NCBI GenBank assembly: GCA_030152805.1
Contig: JASLIG010000097.1
Location: 1-16,456, forward strand
DNA length: 16,456 bases
From: Solirubrobacterales bacterium
Lineage (GTDB): Bacteria; Actinomycetota; Thermoleophilia; Solirubrobacterales; 70-9
Reading direction: 5' to 3'
The position numbers were made by a program, and so were the translations under genes. Shown one piece after another: positions 6,160-13,486 of this stretch. Below the pieces are notes generated by a model. It worked only from the letters and a program-made list of their open reading frames with translations, ran no database searches and had not been told where the DNA came from. The number at the start of each line of letters is the position of its first letter. The stretch's first letter is position 1.

Positions 6160-7134
6160 TCAGCTGGGCGCGGCGACCTGCTCGCTGTGCACGAGCGCGC
6201 GGGCAGCCTCGACGACCGCCTCCGCATGGACCCCCGCTGCCTCCAGCAGCTCGGGGTGGCCGCCCACCCGACCCCGAGCCTTCTCCCCCAGCGGGACCGC
6301 GACGGGACTCACGCGGCATGGCTGACAGGTGGCCGTCACCTCGGCGACCGCGCTCGCCAGGCCGCCGACCACGCGGTGATCCTCGACGGTGACGATCCCC
6401 GCGGTGCCCGCCGCGGCATCGACGATCGCCTCGGCGTCGATCGGGGCAAGGGTGTGCATCTCGATCACGCGGGCGCTGATGTCCTGCTCGGCCAACGCCT
6501 GGTGGGCCTCGAGGGCGAAGATGAGCGGGTAGCCGCCGGTGGCGATGATCGCCACGTCATCTCCTTCGCGCAGCGTCAGTGCCTCTCCCAACACGAGCTG
6601 CTCGAGATCGCCACCGACGTCGAGCGTCTCGTCGCGTCCGAGGCGGAGGTAGGTGGGACCCGGCACCTGCGCCAGCGCCGGGACGAGCCGCTCGACCCGA
6701 GCGCCGTCGCCCGCCACGACCACGGTCATGTTGGGCAGCGACCGCATCACGGCGATGTCCTCGAGCGCGTGGTGGGTGGACCCGAGATGGCCGGCCGCAA
6801 ACCCGCCGTGGCTCCCGACGAGCTTGACCGGCAGGTCGTTGCCCACCACGTCCACCTTGATCTGCTCGGCGGCGCGGAAGGTGACGAAGGTGGCCATCGT
6901 CGCGAAGAAGGGAATTTGGCCGGACGCCGCGAGCCCGGCGGCGATGCTGATCGCGGTCGCCTCCGCGATGCCGACGTTGACGTAGCGCTCCGGCATCTCG
7001 GCGCCGAAGGTCTTCTGCAGGCCCATCGTGTCGGCGTCGATGCAGAAGACGCGCCGGTCATCGCGCGCCAGCGCGACGAGGGCGTCGCGGTAGGTCTGCC
7101 GGGGCGCGGGGATGGTGGTCTCATCGGCGCTCAT
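6160..7134 (-). CDS. Transketolase, C-terminal subunit
   Basis: 324 aa, corresponding to the pyrimidine-binding and C-terminal domains of transketolase. Residues 51-60 (YVNVGIAEAT) carry the conserved Glu (E58) that activates the ThDP aminopyrimidine ring. ASGQIPFFATMATFVTFRAAEQI (70-92) and GSHGGFAAGHLGSTHHALEDIAVMRSLP (107-134) are family hallmarks. The C-terminal domain follows from about residue 190 (LREGDDVAIIATGGY). It is half-length because the N-terminal half is a separate gene, overlapping by ATGA at 7131-7134. The pair should form the active ThDP site together. In AmCP clusters of the DADH type, a split transketolase moves a C2 ketol group onto the carrier-bound glutamate semialdehyde; here that role is inferred from context. 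Confidence 0.9.
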   Translation of the reverse strand: MSADETTIPAPRQTYRDALVALARDDRRVFCIDADTMGLQKTFGAEMPERYVNVGIAEATAISIAAGLAASGQIPFFATMATFVTFRAAEQIKVDVVGNDLPVKLVGSHGGFAAGHLGSTHHALEDIAVMRSLPNMTVVVAGDGARVERLVPALAQVPGPTYLRLGRDETLDVGGDLEQLVLGEALTLREGDDVAIIATGGYPLIFALEAHQALAEQDISARVIEMHTLAPIDAEAIVDAAAGTAGIVTVEDHRVVGGLASAVAEVTATCQPCRVSPVAVPLGEKARGRVGGHPELLEAAGVHAEAVVEAARALVHSEQVAAPS

Positions 7135-7973
7135 GCCCGGACCTGGTCCCGTGCCGCGAGGCTGGCCAGCGCCCGTTGGTGCAGGCGGGGCGAAAGCTTG
7201 ACGTAGTGGCTGCGGCCGTCGTCCTCGATGAAGTTGACGCCGCGGCCCTTGACGGTACGGGCCAGGACCGCCGTCGGCGTGCCCTCGGCAGCCCGCTCAC
7301 TTGCGAGTGCCGCGACCAGCGCCGGCAGGTCGTGCCCGTCGACGTCGACCGTCTCCCACCCAAACGCCGACCATTTATCGGCGAGCCGGTCGGCGTTGTC
7401 GTGGTCGGTCGTCGGCCCCGTCATTTGCCAGCCGTTCACGTCGATGATCGCGACGAGGTTGCCGAGCCGCAGGGCGGATGCGACCGCGGCCGCCTCCCAG
7501 ATCGTCCCCTCCTGAAGCTCGCCGTCGCCGACGAGGACGAACGAGCGACTCGGACGACCGTCGCGCCGCGCGCCGATCGTTAGCCCGAGCCCGAGCGGCA
7601 GGCCATGCCCCAGGGAGCCGGTGGACAGCTCGACCCCCGGGACGCGCCGCAGCGGATGGCCGGCCAGACGGCCGCCGGTGCGCCCGTACGTCGATAGCTC
7701 CTCGGGGTCGAGGAAGCCGCGTCCGGCGAGCGCCGCGTACAGCCCCGCACTCGCGTGTCCCTTGCTGAGGACGAAGTGGTCCCGATCGGGCCAGTCGGGC
7801 TGCTCCGGGCGCAGCCGCAGGACGTGAAAGAAGAGGACCGCCAGGACGTCCGCCGCGGAGAGGCTGCCACCGAGGTGGGCGCCGAGGGGCTGGGCGGCCA
7901 TGTCGACGATTCGCTCGCGCATCCAGGCGGCGCGCTCGGCGAGTAAGTCGTATTCGGGATCTTCGGGGCTCAT
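7131..7973 (-). CDS. Transketolase, N-terminal (ThDP pyrophosphate-binding) subunit
   Basis: 280 aa from the ATG at 7973 (MSPEDPEYDLLAERAAWMRE); the frame is open further upstream but lies inside the aminotransferase gene, and this ATG forms an ATGA overlap with its stop. The ThDP/Mg motif runs from GDGELQEGTIWEA (149-161) to N180 in AIIDVNGWQ. Other conserved pieces are LGGSLSAADVLAVLFF (34-49), FVLSKGHASAGLYAAL (67-82, H73), AGHPLRRVPGVELSTGSLGHGLPLG (104-128) in outline and ARTVKGRGVNFIEDDGRSHYVKL near the C-terminus. It should pair with the C-terminal subunit encoded next. Both genes and the aminotransferase form one tightly coupled operon reading away from the carrier-protein genes. Confidence 0.9.
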   Translation of the reverse strand: MSPEDPEYDLLAERAAWMRERIVDMAAQPLGAHLGGSLSAADVLAVLFFHVLRLRPEQPDWPDRDHFVLSKGHASAGLYAALAGRGFLDPEELSTYGRTGGRLAGHPLRRVPGVELSTGSLGHGLPLGLGLTIGARRDGRPSRSFVLVGDGELQEGTIWEAAAVASALRLGNLVAIIDVNGWQMTGPTTDHDNADRLADKWSAFGWETVDVDGHDLPALVAALASERAAEGTPTAVLARTVKGRGVNFIEDDGRSHYVKLSPRLHQRALASLAARDQVRA

Positions 7974-9283
7974 CCTGCAGTGCCCTCTGCCACCGGCGCC
8001 GGCCGGCGGCCCCCGTTCTGGCTCCGGCCCCCGCTGGGCCGCGCCAGGCGGGCGATCGCGTCGAGGTGTTCCCATGCCTTCTCGAACCCGTCGGCGTAGA
8101 GATCGAGGACCGAGCCCGCGTCCGGGTTGAGGTGCCGCTTCTGGAGCGTCAGCGAGTCCTCGATCACGGCCGTGGCGGTGGCGTAGGAGGCGGGGTCGGG
8201 CCCCTCTCCGCCGCGGAAGACCTCCTGCTCGGGGAGCGCCGTCAGCTGGTAGCGGGAGACCGGCACGCCCTCGGCGCGCAGCAGGCGGTGCAACGCCTGG
8301 CGGAACGCGCCAGGGGACGTGTCCTCGAGGCCGGCGGCGGCGGGATCGAAACGGAAGCGCAGGATGTGGAAGGCGTGCGTCCGGTCGGGCATGCAGCTGG
8401 GGACGGTGATCCCGGGGAGCTCGTCCAGCCGCCCCAGCAGCCGCCGCACGTTTTCCTCGCGGCGCCGGTCGTAGTCCCGCAGCCGCCGCAGCTGGCTCCT
8501 AGTAAAAGCGGCCTGAATCGGGTTGAGCTTCGCGTTCCAGCCGAGGACATGCGCGGTGTAGGTGCGCGGGCGCTCGTCGATGGCTTCGCCGAACTGGCGG
8601 CGCATCGCGACGCCCTGGGCCAGCTCGGGATCGTCCGTGGTGACGAGGCCCCCCTCGCCGCAGGTGGGCAGGTTCTTCGTCGCGTTGAGGCTGAAACAGC
8701 CCAGGTCTCCCAGCGAGCCGGCGGCCCTCCCACCGTAGGTCGCACCGTGCGCCTGGGCGGCGTCCTCCACCAGCGCCAGGCCGTGACGATCGGCGAGCTC
8801 ACGCAGCGCCCCCATCTCGGCGGGGAGACCGTGGAGGTGGACGACGACGATCGCCCGGGTGCGGGGCGAGATGGCGGCCGCCGCGCTGGCCGGATCCATG
8901 TTGAAGGTGACCGGATCGACGTCGACGAAGACGGGGGTCGCCATCGCGTGGACAACGCCGAGCGGGGTGCCGATGAAAGTGAGCGCCGGCACGAGCACCT
9001 CGTCGCCGGCGCCGATGCCCAGCGCCGACAGCGCCAGCGTGATGGCGACGGTGCCGTTGGCGACTCCCGCGCAGTGGTCGACGCCGGTGAGCTCGGCGAA
9101 CTCGCGCTCCAGGCCGGCGACCTCAACCTCGCCTTCCGCGTTGGAGACGAGCACACCGGAATCGAGGGCGCGGAGCATCGCCGCGCGATCGTCGTCAGTG
9201 ACGAGCGGCCACTCGACCGGCGAGCGGCTTCGAGGAACGGCGCGCTCGCCTCCGAACATCGCGAGCTTCGCCGTCGGGCTCAC
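7970..9283 (-). CDS. DegT/DnrJ/EryC1/StrS family PLP aminotransferase
   Basis: 437 aa from a GTG at 9283 (an internal ATG at 9259 is a possible alternative; neither has a strong ribosome site). Fold-type I secondary-metabolism aminotransferase: GVANGTVAITLALSALGIGAGDEVLVPALTF in outline (73-103), VVVHLHGLPAEM (146-157), VEDAAQAHGA (172-181) with D174 contacting the PLP nitrogen, and FSLNATKNLPTCGEGG (197-212) with K203 as the PLP lysine. Members normally aminate keto groups on nucleotide sugars or cyclitols. No sugar-nucleotide genes are visible, and it is the first gene of the operon with the split transketolase. It probably aminates the ketone that transketolase creates on the carrier-bound intermediate. 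The amino donor is usually glutamate or glutamine. Confidence 0.9.
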   Translation of the reverse strand: MSPTAKLAMFGGERAVPRSRSPVEWPLVTDDDRAAMLRALDSGVLVSNAEGEVEVAGLEREFAELTGVDHCAGVANGTVAITLALSALGIGAGDEVLVPALTFIGTPLGVVHAMATPVFVDVDPVTFNMDPASAAAAISPRTRAIVVVHLHGLPAEMGALRELADRHGLALVEDAAQAHGATYGGRAAGSLGDLGCFSLNATKNLPTCGEGGLVTTDDPELAQGVAMRRQFGEAIDERPRTYTAHVLGWNAKLNPIQAAFTRSQLRRLRDYDRRREENVRRLLGRLDELPGITVPSCMPDRTHAFHILRFRFDPAAAGLEDTSPGAFRQALHRLLRAEGVPVSRYQLTALPEQEVFRGGEGPDPASYATATAVIEDSLTLQKRHLNPDAGSVLDLYADGFEKAWEHLDAIARLARPSGGRSQNGGRRPAPVAEGTAG

Positions 9284-9317
9284 TTAAAAGCCCGCCCCAG
9301 CGCGGATGGCGATTGGT

Positions 9318-9340
9318 AATTGAAGTTTCCTCATTCAATT
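9318..9340. promoter_or_regulatory. Inverted-repeat operator candidate in the divergent control region
   Basis: AATTGAA (9318-9324) and TTCAATT (9334-9340) are perfect inverted repeats separated by 9 nt, so the half-site centres lie 16 bp apart. The repeat covers the proposed -35 of the lysW operon and the proposed transcription start of the aminotransferase operon, so one dimeric regulator could control both. No regulator gene of this kind is seen in the window. Confidence 0.45.
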
Positions 9341-9348
9341 GCAATAGT
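9320..9348 (+). promoter_or_regulatory. Putative promoter of the lysW operon
   Basis: TTGAAG at 9320-9325, a 17-nt spacer and AATAGT at 9343-9348, in the AT-rich block that separates the two operons. The -10 is imperfect, so the exact element is uncertain. The -35 overlaps the inverted repeat. Confidence 0.35.
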
Positions 9349-9374
9349 AGTTTAAATCGAATTCCCTTTATCAA
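9344..9374 (-). promoter_or_regulatory. Putative promoter of the aminotransferase-transketolase operon
   Basis: On the minus strand TTGATA (9374-9369), a 19-nt spacer and TACTAT (9349-9344). Initiation would fall near 9337, inside the inverted repeat, giving a leader of about 54 nt before the GTG at 9283. The spacer is longer than optimal. Confidence 0.35.
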
Positions 9375-9385
9375 TTAGGAGCGAC

Positions 9386-9568
9386 ATGTCAACGCAGATG
9401 ACCACCACGCAATGCCCCCAATGCGGCGAGGCCGTACCAGTTGCCGCTACGGCATTCGTCAGCGAGCTTCTGACGTGCTCGTCGTGCAAGACAGAGCTGG
9501 AGGTCGTCGCCCTCGAGCCGCCCGAGCTCGCGCTGGCGCCGGAGATCGAGGAAGACTGGGGCGAGTAG
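9386..9568 (+). CDS. lysW: Amino-group carrier protein (LysW homologue)
   Basis: 60 aa, acidic, preceded by AGGAG at 9377-9381. A zinc-ribbon N-terminal half has C10-P-Q-C13 and C31-S-S-C34. The protein ends in EDWGE (56-60), the hallmark of AmCPs, whose terminal Glu side chain is joined by an isopeptide bond to the alpha-amino group of the substrate. The carrier blocks the amino group and presents the intermediate electrostatically to LysZ, LysY and LysK through its acidic surface (many Glu after residue 37). It is the first gene of the plus operon, 35 bp before lysY. Because transketolase and a DegT aminotransferase are present instead of LysJ/ArgD and homoaconitase-type genes, it probably serves secondary metabolism and not lysine or arginine synthesis. 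Confidence 0.92.
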   Translation: MSTQMTTTQCPQCGEAVPVAATAFVSELLTCSSCKTELEVVALEPPELALAPEIEEDWGE

Positions 9569-9603
9569 GCAGGCGAGGACGACGAGACGGGCAGCTTGGC
9601 ATC

Positions 9604-10629
9604 GTGAAGGTCTCGGTCGTCGGAGGTTCGGGGTACATCGGCGGGGAGCTGCTGCGACTTCTGCTGGGCCATCCCGAAGTCGAGGTCGTGCAGACCACCT
9701 CGGACTCGCGGGCCGGTCAGCCGGTTTGGGCGGCGCACCCGAACCTGCGCCACGCTTCACGCCTGCGGTTCACGCCGCACGAAAGCCTCGAGACCGTTGA
9801 CGCGGCGTTCGTCGCGCTTCCCCACGGCGCGAGCGCCGACCGCTTCAGGGCGCTGACGGAACACGCGCGCCTGGTCATCGACCTCAGCTCCGACTTCCGG
9901 CTTCAGGACCCCGAGGACTACGGTCGCTACTACGGCCGGGAGCACCCGCAGCCAGGGCTACTGAATGACTTCGTCGCCGGAATCCCCGAGCTCTACCGCG
10001 ATGCCCTGCGCTCGGCGACGCGGATTGCCGTCCCCGGCTGCATGGCGAACGCCGCGATCCTCGCGCTCCACCCGCTCGCCCAGGCAGATCTCCTCGATGG
10101 AGGAGAGGTCGTCGTCGACGCGCGCACCGGCTCGAGTGGCGCCGGGACGGTCCCGGGGGCCGCCAGCCATCACCCGGAGCGCAGCGGCGTGATGCGCGTC
10201 TACAAGCCGCTGCGGCATCGGCACGAGCCGGAGATCAGCCAGGTGGTCGGCGTTCCGGTCCGGATGAGCGCCACCGCGGTGGGCGCGGTCCGCGGCGTCC
10301 AGGTGGTGGCGCACCTGACGCTCGACCGCGCTGTCGAGGAAGGCGAGCTGCAGCGCCTCTATGCCCGTGTCTACGACGATGAGCCGTTCGTCCGGGTGGT
10401 GGCGCAGCGCCGCGGCGTCCATCACCTGCCGGAGCCGCGCGTGATGACGGGCTCGAACTTCTGCGACGTCGGGTTTGCTCGCGACGGCGACGGGCGTCAC
10501 GTGGTGGCGCTCGGCGCTCTTGACAACCTCGTCAAGGGCGGGGCCGGCAACGCCGTGCAGAGCTTCAACATCGCCGCCAACTTCGAGGAGCGGACCGCGC
10601 TGGAGTTCGCGGGTCTCCACCCGGTGTAG
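9604..10629 (+). CDS. lysY: LysW-gamma-glutamyl/aminoadipyl phosphate reductase (LysY/ArgC family)
   Basis: 341 aa from a GTG at 9604; the frame is open upstream into lysW, but homology starts here with the Rossmann sequence MKVSVVGGSGYIGGELLRLL. It has the NADP-binding GSGYIGGE (8-15), VALPHGASA (70-78), DLSSDFRL (93-100), the catalytic cysteine in IAVPGCMANA (C146) and the family RHRHEPEI (204-211, active-site His probably H207). It reduces the acyl phosphate made by LysZ to the semialdehyde while the substrate stays on LysW. The stop is 2 bp before lysZ. The aldehyde product would be the acceptor for the transketolase. The start has only a weak ribosome site. Confidence 0.92.
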   Translation: MKVSVVGGSGYIGGELLRLLLGHPEVEVVQTTSDSRAGQPVWAAHPNLRHASRLRFTPHESLETVDAAFVALPHGASADRFRALTEHARLVIDLSSDFRLQDPEDYGRYYGREHPQPGLLNDFVAGIPELYRDALRSATRIAVPGCMANAAILALHPLAQADLLDGGEVVVDARTGSSGAGTVPGAASHHPERSGVMRVYKPLRHRHEPEISQVVGVPVRMSATAVGAVRGVQVVAHLTLDRAVEEGELQRLYARVYDDEPFVRVVAQRRGVHHLPEPRVMTGSNFCDVGFARDGDGRHVVALGALDNLVKGGAGNAVQSFNIAANFEERTALEFAGLHPV

Positions 10630-10631
10630 CT

Positions 10632-11480
10632 ATGGCCGGCGGGGGCGTCAATACGGTCGTGGTCAAGTGCGGCGGATCGCCTTCGCTGCACCGCGACGAC
10701 GTCGTCGGCGACGTGGCGAGCCTGGTCAATCAGGGGAATCGGGTCGTTCTCGTCCACGGCGGCGGACCCGAGGCGGATCGCCTCATGCGCGAACTCGGTC
10801 GCACGCCGCAGCACGTCGTCACTCCCTCCGGAGCCAGCAGCCGCCGCACCGACGCGGAGGCCCTGGACGCGCTGATGATGGCGTTCGCCGGGCGTGTCAG
10901 GCCGGCCCTGATCGCCCAGCTCGACCGCCTGGGCGTTCCGGCGGTGGGGTTGACCGGCCTGGACGGCGGCTTGGTGGAAGCGCGCCAGAAGCCCGCGCTC
11001 AAGATCGTCGAGGAAGGACGGACGCGGCTGGTCCGCGGCGACCTGAGCGGCCGGGTGACGGGCGTCCGGCCCGAGCTGATCCAGGTCCTCTGCGACTCGG
11101 GCTACGTGCCGGTCGTCTCGCCGCCGGTCCGCGGCGACGGGGACACGCCGCTCAACGTCGACGCCGACCGGCTGGCCGCCACGCTGGCAAGCGCGCTCCA
11201 CGCGCAGGCCCTGGTCCTGCTGACCGACGCCCCTGGCGTGCTCCGTGACCCCGACGACCCAACGACGCTGGTCCAGACGGCAGCGGCTCACGCGGACCTC
11301 ATGCCCCACGCGCGCGGTCGCATGAAGCTCAAGGTGGTCGCGGCAGGTGAAGCGCTCGACGGTGGCGTGGCCACCGTCGCCATCTCCGACGGCCGGCGCG
11401 TGAGCCCGGTGGAAGCGGCGCTCGCCGGCGAGGGCACGCTGCTTCGTGCCGAGGGCAACCCCGCGGGGAGCTTGCTGTGA
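10632..11480 (+). CDS. lysZ: LysW-bound amino acid kinase (LysZ/ArgB family)
   Basis: 282 aa, amino acid kinase fold. Key segments are VVVKCGGS (9-16, K12 for phosphate binding), LVHGGGPEAD (40-49), VGLTGLDGG (105-113), LNVDADRLAATLA (174-186) and VLLTDAPGVL (195-204) at the nucleotide site, then GRMKLKVVAAGEALDGGV (229-246). It uses ATP to phosphorylate the side-chain carboxylate of the LysW-linked substrate. It contacts lysY on the left with 2 bp and overlaps lysK on the right by GTGA. Substrate length (glutamate versus 2-aminoadipate) cannot be read safely from the sequence. Confidence 0.92.
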   Translation: MAGGGVNTVVVKCGGSPSLHRDDVVGDVASLVNQGNRVVLVHGGGPEADRLMRELGRTPQHVVTPSGASSRRTDAEALDALMMAFAGRVRPALIAQLDRLGVPAVGLTGLDGGLVEARQKPALKIVEEGRTRLVRGDLSGRVTGVRPELIQVLCDSGYVPVVSPPVRGDGDTPLNVDADRLAATLASALHAQALVLLTDAPGVLRDPDDPTTLVQTAAAHADLMPHARGRMKLKVVAAGEALDGGVATVAISDGRRVSPVEAALAGEGTLLRAEGNPAGSLL

Positions 11481-12571
11481 ACGCTCCCCGGAGTCCGCTT
11501 CCCCTGCTGGAGTCGATGCTCGCCTGCTCCTCGCAATCGGGCCACGAGGGCCCGCTCGCGGCGCTGATGGCGGAACGGATGTCGATGCTGGGCTTCGACG
11601 CCAGCATCGATCAGTGCGGGAACATCCTCGGCGAGATCGGCGATCCGGATGGACCGCGGATCATGCTCATTGGCCACCTCGACACGGTGCCGGGCGAGGT
11701 GCCGCTGCGCCGCGACGGCGATCTGCTCTTCGGCCGCGGCGCGGTCGATGCGAAGGGACCGCTCGCCACCATGGCGCTCGCGGCGGCGGCCGCGGCCGAG
11801 GCCGGGGTCCCGGCGCGCTTCGTGGTGGCCGGCGCTGTCGAAGAGGAGGTCGCCAGCTCGCGCGGCGCCCATCACCTGGTCGCGTCGCAACCGCGCCCCG
11901 ATGCCCTGCTCGTCGGCGAGCCGAATGGCTGGGACGGTGTCGGCCTCGCCTACAAGGGCCGCACCGGCGTCACCCTCGACGTCCGCCGGCCGCCGGCGCA
12001 CACCAGCGCACCGGCGGAGCGGGCGGTGGAAGCGGCGGTCGGCGTCTGGCAGGCGGTGCGCGAGTACCTCGACGATCTCCCGGTGCAGGGAGACGGCGAT
12101 TTCGACCGGCCGATCGCCGCCCTGACGCGAATCGACGGGGACATCGTGCGGGCGAAAGCGGAGATCGTCTGCAGGGTTCCGCCCGGGTTCGACTTCGAGG
12201 ACTTCGAGCGCCACCTCGACCACTTGACCGCGGGCGAGCCGACTCGGCTCGACGAGCGCACCGCCGCGGTCGAGCAGGATCGCCGCGATCCGGTCGTCCG
12301 CGCCCTCTGCGCCTCAATCCGCCGCGCCGGCGCCCGGCCGCGGCTGAAGCGCAAGTGCGGGACGTGCGACATGAACATCTTCGTGCCGGCGTGGAACGTT
12401 CCCGCGGCCGCTTACGGCCCGGGTGACTCGGCGCTGGACCACACCGACCACGAGCACGTCAGCATCACCGAGCTGGAGCGCGCTGCCGGGGTGCTCGCCG
12501 ACACGTTGGCCACTCTCCCCGGCGTGTTGGCGGAAACACCTGCCGTTCACGCCGATTCAGTCGCCCGGTGA
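11477..12571 (+). CDS. lysK: LysW-bound product carboxypeptidase (LysK, M20 family)
   Basis: 364 aa from a GTG overlapping the lysZ stop by 4 bp. M20 metallopeptidase residues are in place: H67 in IGHLDTVPG, D91 in GRGAVDAKG with the bridging metal role, E122/E123 in GAVEEEV, E148 in VGEPNGW and H322 in ALDHTDHE. CGTCDMN (294-300) and GPGDSALDHTDHE fit the LysK/ArgE-like group. It hydrolyses the isopeptide bond to release the finished amino acid from LysW and recycle the carrier. The C-terminal tail after about residue 345 has little recognisable content. Confidence 0.92.
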   Translation: MNAPRSPLPLLESMLACSSQSGHEGPLAALMAERMSMLGFDASIDQCGNILGEIGDPDGPRIMLIGHLDTVPGEVPLRRDGDLLFGRGAVDAKGPLATMALAAAAAAEAGVPARFVVAGAVEEEVASSRGAHHLVASQPRPDALLVGEPNGWDGVGLAYKGRTGVTLDVRRPPAHTSAPAERAVEAAVGVWQAVREYLDDLPVQGDGDFDRPIAALTRIDGDIVRAKAEIVCRVPPGFDFEDFERHLDHLTAGEPTRLDERTAAVEQDRRDPVVRALCASIRRAGARPRLKRKCGTCDMNIFVPAWNVPAAAYGPGDSALDHTDHEHVSITELERAAGVLADTLATLPGVLAETPAVHADSVAR

Positions 12572-13419
12572 GCGGCGCCTCCGTAGCCCTCGTCGCGTCC
12601 CACGTACGCCACGAGGAGCGCGAGATCATCGCCGCCCTCGAGCGCCGTGGGGCCTCGTACGAGCGCGTCGACGATCGCCGCCTCGTCTTCCGGCTGGGTG
12701 AGCCGCCGCCCTCATACCGGGTGGTGCTGAACCGCTGCATCTCGCAGACGCGAAGGCTCTACGTCAGCCGGCTCTTCGAGGCTGGCGACATTCCCGTAAT
12801 CAGCTCGAGTCGCGTGATCTCCAACTGCGATGACCGCGTCGCGATGCACCTGGCGCTCACCAGCGCCGAGCTGCCCCTTCCACCGACGGCCGTCGCGCTT
12901 GCCCCGGAGAGCGGCGTCGACGCGATCGAGACCGTCGGCTACCCGGCGGTCGTCAAGCCGGTGGGCGGATCGTGGGGCCGGCTCGTCGCCAAGGTGGGCG
13001 AGCGCGACGCGGCCGAGGCCGTGGTCGAGCACCGGGCTGCCCTGCGCTCGCCGCAGCACGGGATCGTCTACGCGCAGGCCTACGTCGACAAGCCGGGCCG
13101 CGACATCCGGGCGCTCGTCGTCGGCGACCGCGTGCCCGCGGCGATGTACCGACGCTCCGACCACTGGGTGACGAACGTCGCACGGGGCGCACAGGTCGAG
13201 CCGTGCCCTGTCTCCCCCGAGCTTCGCGAGCTTGCGCTGCGCGCCGCCGCGAGCGTCGGCGGCGGAGCGGTGTCCATCGATCTACTGGAGACCCGCGATG
13301 GAGAGTTGCTCGTCAACGAGGTCAACTCGCTGATCGAGTTCCGGGGCCTGGCGGCGGCGACGGGCGTCGACGTGGCGGGAGAGATCGTGAACCACGCGCT
13401 GGACGTGGTTGCCCCATGA
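12568..13419 (+). CDS. lysX: LysW-amino acid ligase (LysX, RimK-type ATP-grasp)
   Basis: 283 aa from a GTG overlapping the lysK stop by 4 bp. ATP-grasp features: VGYPAVVKPVGGSWGRLV (123-140; K130 and the glycine loop bind ATP), YAQAYVDKPGRDIRALVVGD (168-187), and the metal-binding LVNEVNSLIEFRG (248-260, with E251 and N253). It forms an acyl phosphate on the C-terminal Glu of LysW and joins it to the alpha-amino group of the incoming amino acid. Primary lysine or arginine pathway LysX enzymes have an NTMEF-type sequence at the substrate site; here it is NSLIEF, so specificity is open, with glutamate favoured by the pathway context. Confidence 0.9.
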   Translation: MSGASVALVASHVRHEEREIIAALERRGASYERVDDRRLVFRLGEPPPSYRVVLNRCISQTRRLYVSRLFEAGDIPVISSSRVISNCDDRVAMHLALTSAELPLPPTAVALAPESGVDAIETVGYPAVVKPVGGSWGRLVAKVGERDAAEAVVEHRAALRSPQHGIVYAQAYVDKPGRDIRALVVGDRVPAAMYRRSDHWVTNVARGAQVEPCPVSPELRELALRAAASVGGGAVSIDLLETRDGELLVNEVNSLIEFRGLAAATGVDVAGEIVNHALDVVAP

Positions 13420-13486
13420 TGCAGAGCAGCCCGCTTTGAGCTAACCTGCCAAAAATGTTTGAGCAATCTGAACGTTGTGAGTAGCG
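13420..13486 (+). promoter_or_regulatory. 67-bp spacer with TTTGAGC direct repeat
   Basis: This is the longest gap in the plus operon, richer in A/T than its neighbours. TTTGAGC occurs at 13435-13441 and again at 13458-13464, 23 bp apart. I see no convincing -35/-10 pair or terminator hairpin. It may hold an internal promoter or regulator site for the methyltransferase and ArgRS-like genes, but this is weakly supported. Confidence 0.25.

Noticed and set aside
4935..6227. 430-codon minus-strand ORF
   Set aside because: Antisense to the LeuRS-like gene, with no domain signal. The LeuRS-like frame has recognisable family segments and a strong ribosome site.
8066..9319. 417-codon plus-strand ORF
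   Set aside because: Opposite the DegT aminotransferase and crossing its promoter region; no family resemblance.
9412..10629. Longer LysY reading starting inside lysW
   Set aside because: The extra 64 codons overlap lysW in another frame and match nothing; Rossmann homology starts at the GTG at 9604.
9386..13419. Primary lysine or arginine biosynthesis operon
   Set aside because: No homocitrate synthase, homoaconitase, isocitrate-type dehydrogenase or class III (LysJ/ArgD) aminotransferase is present; transketolase and DegT aminotransferase are found instead.
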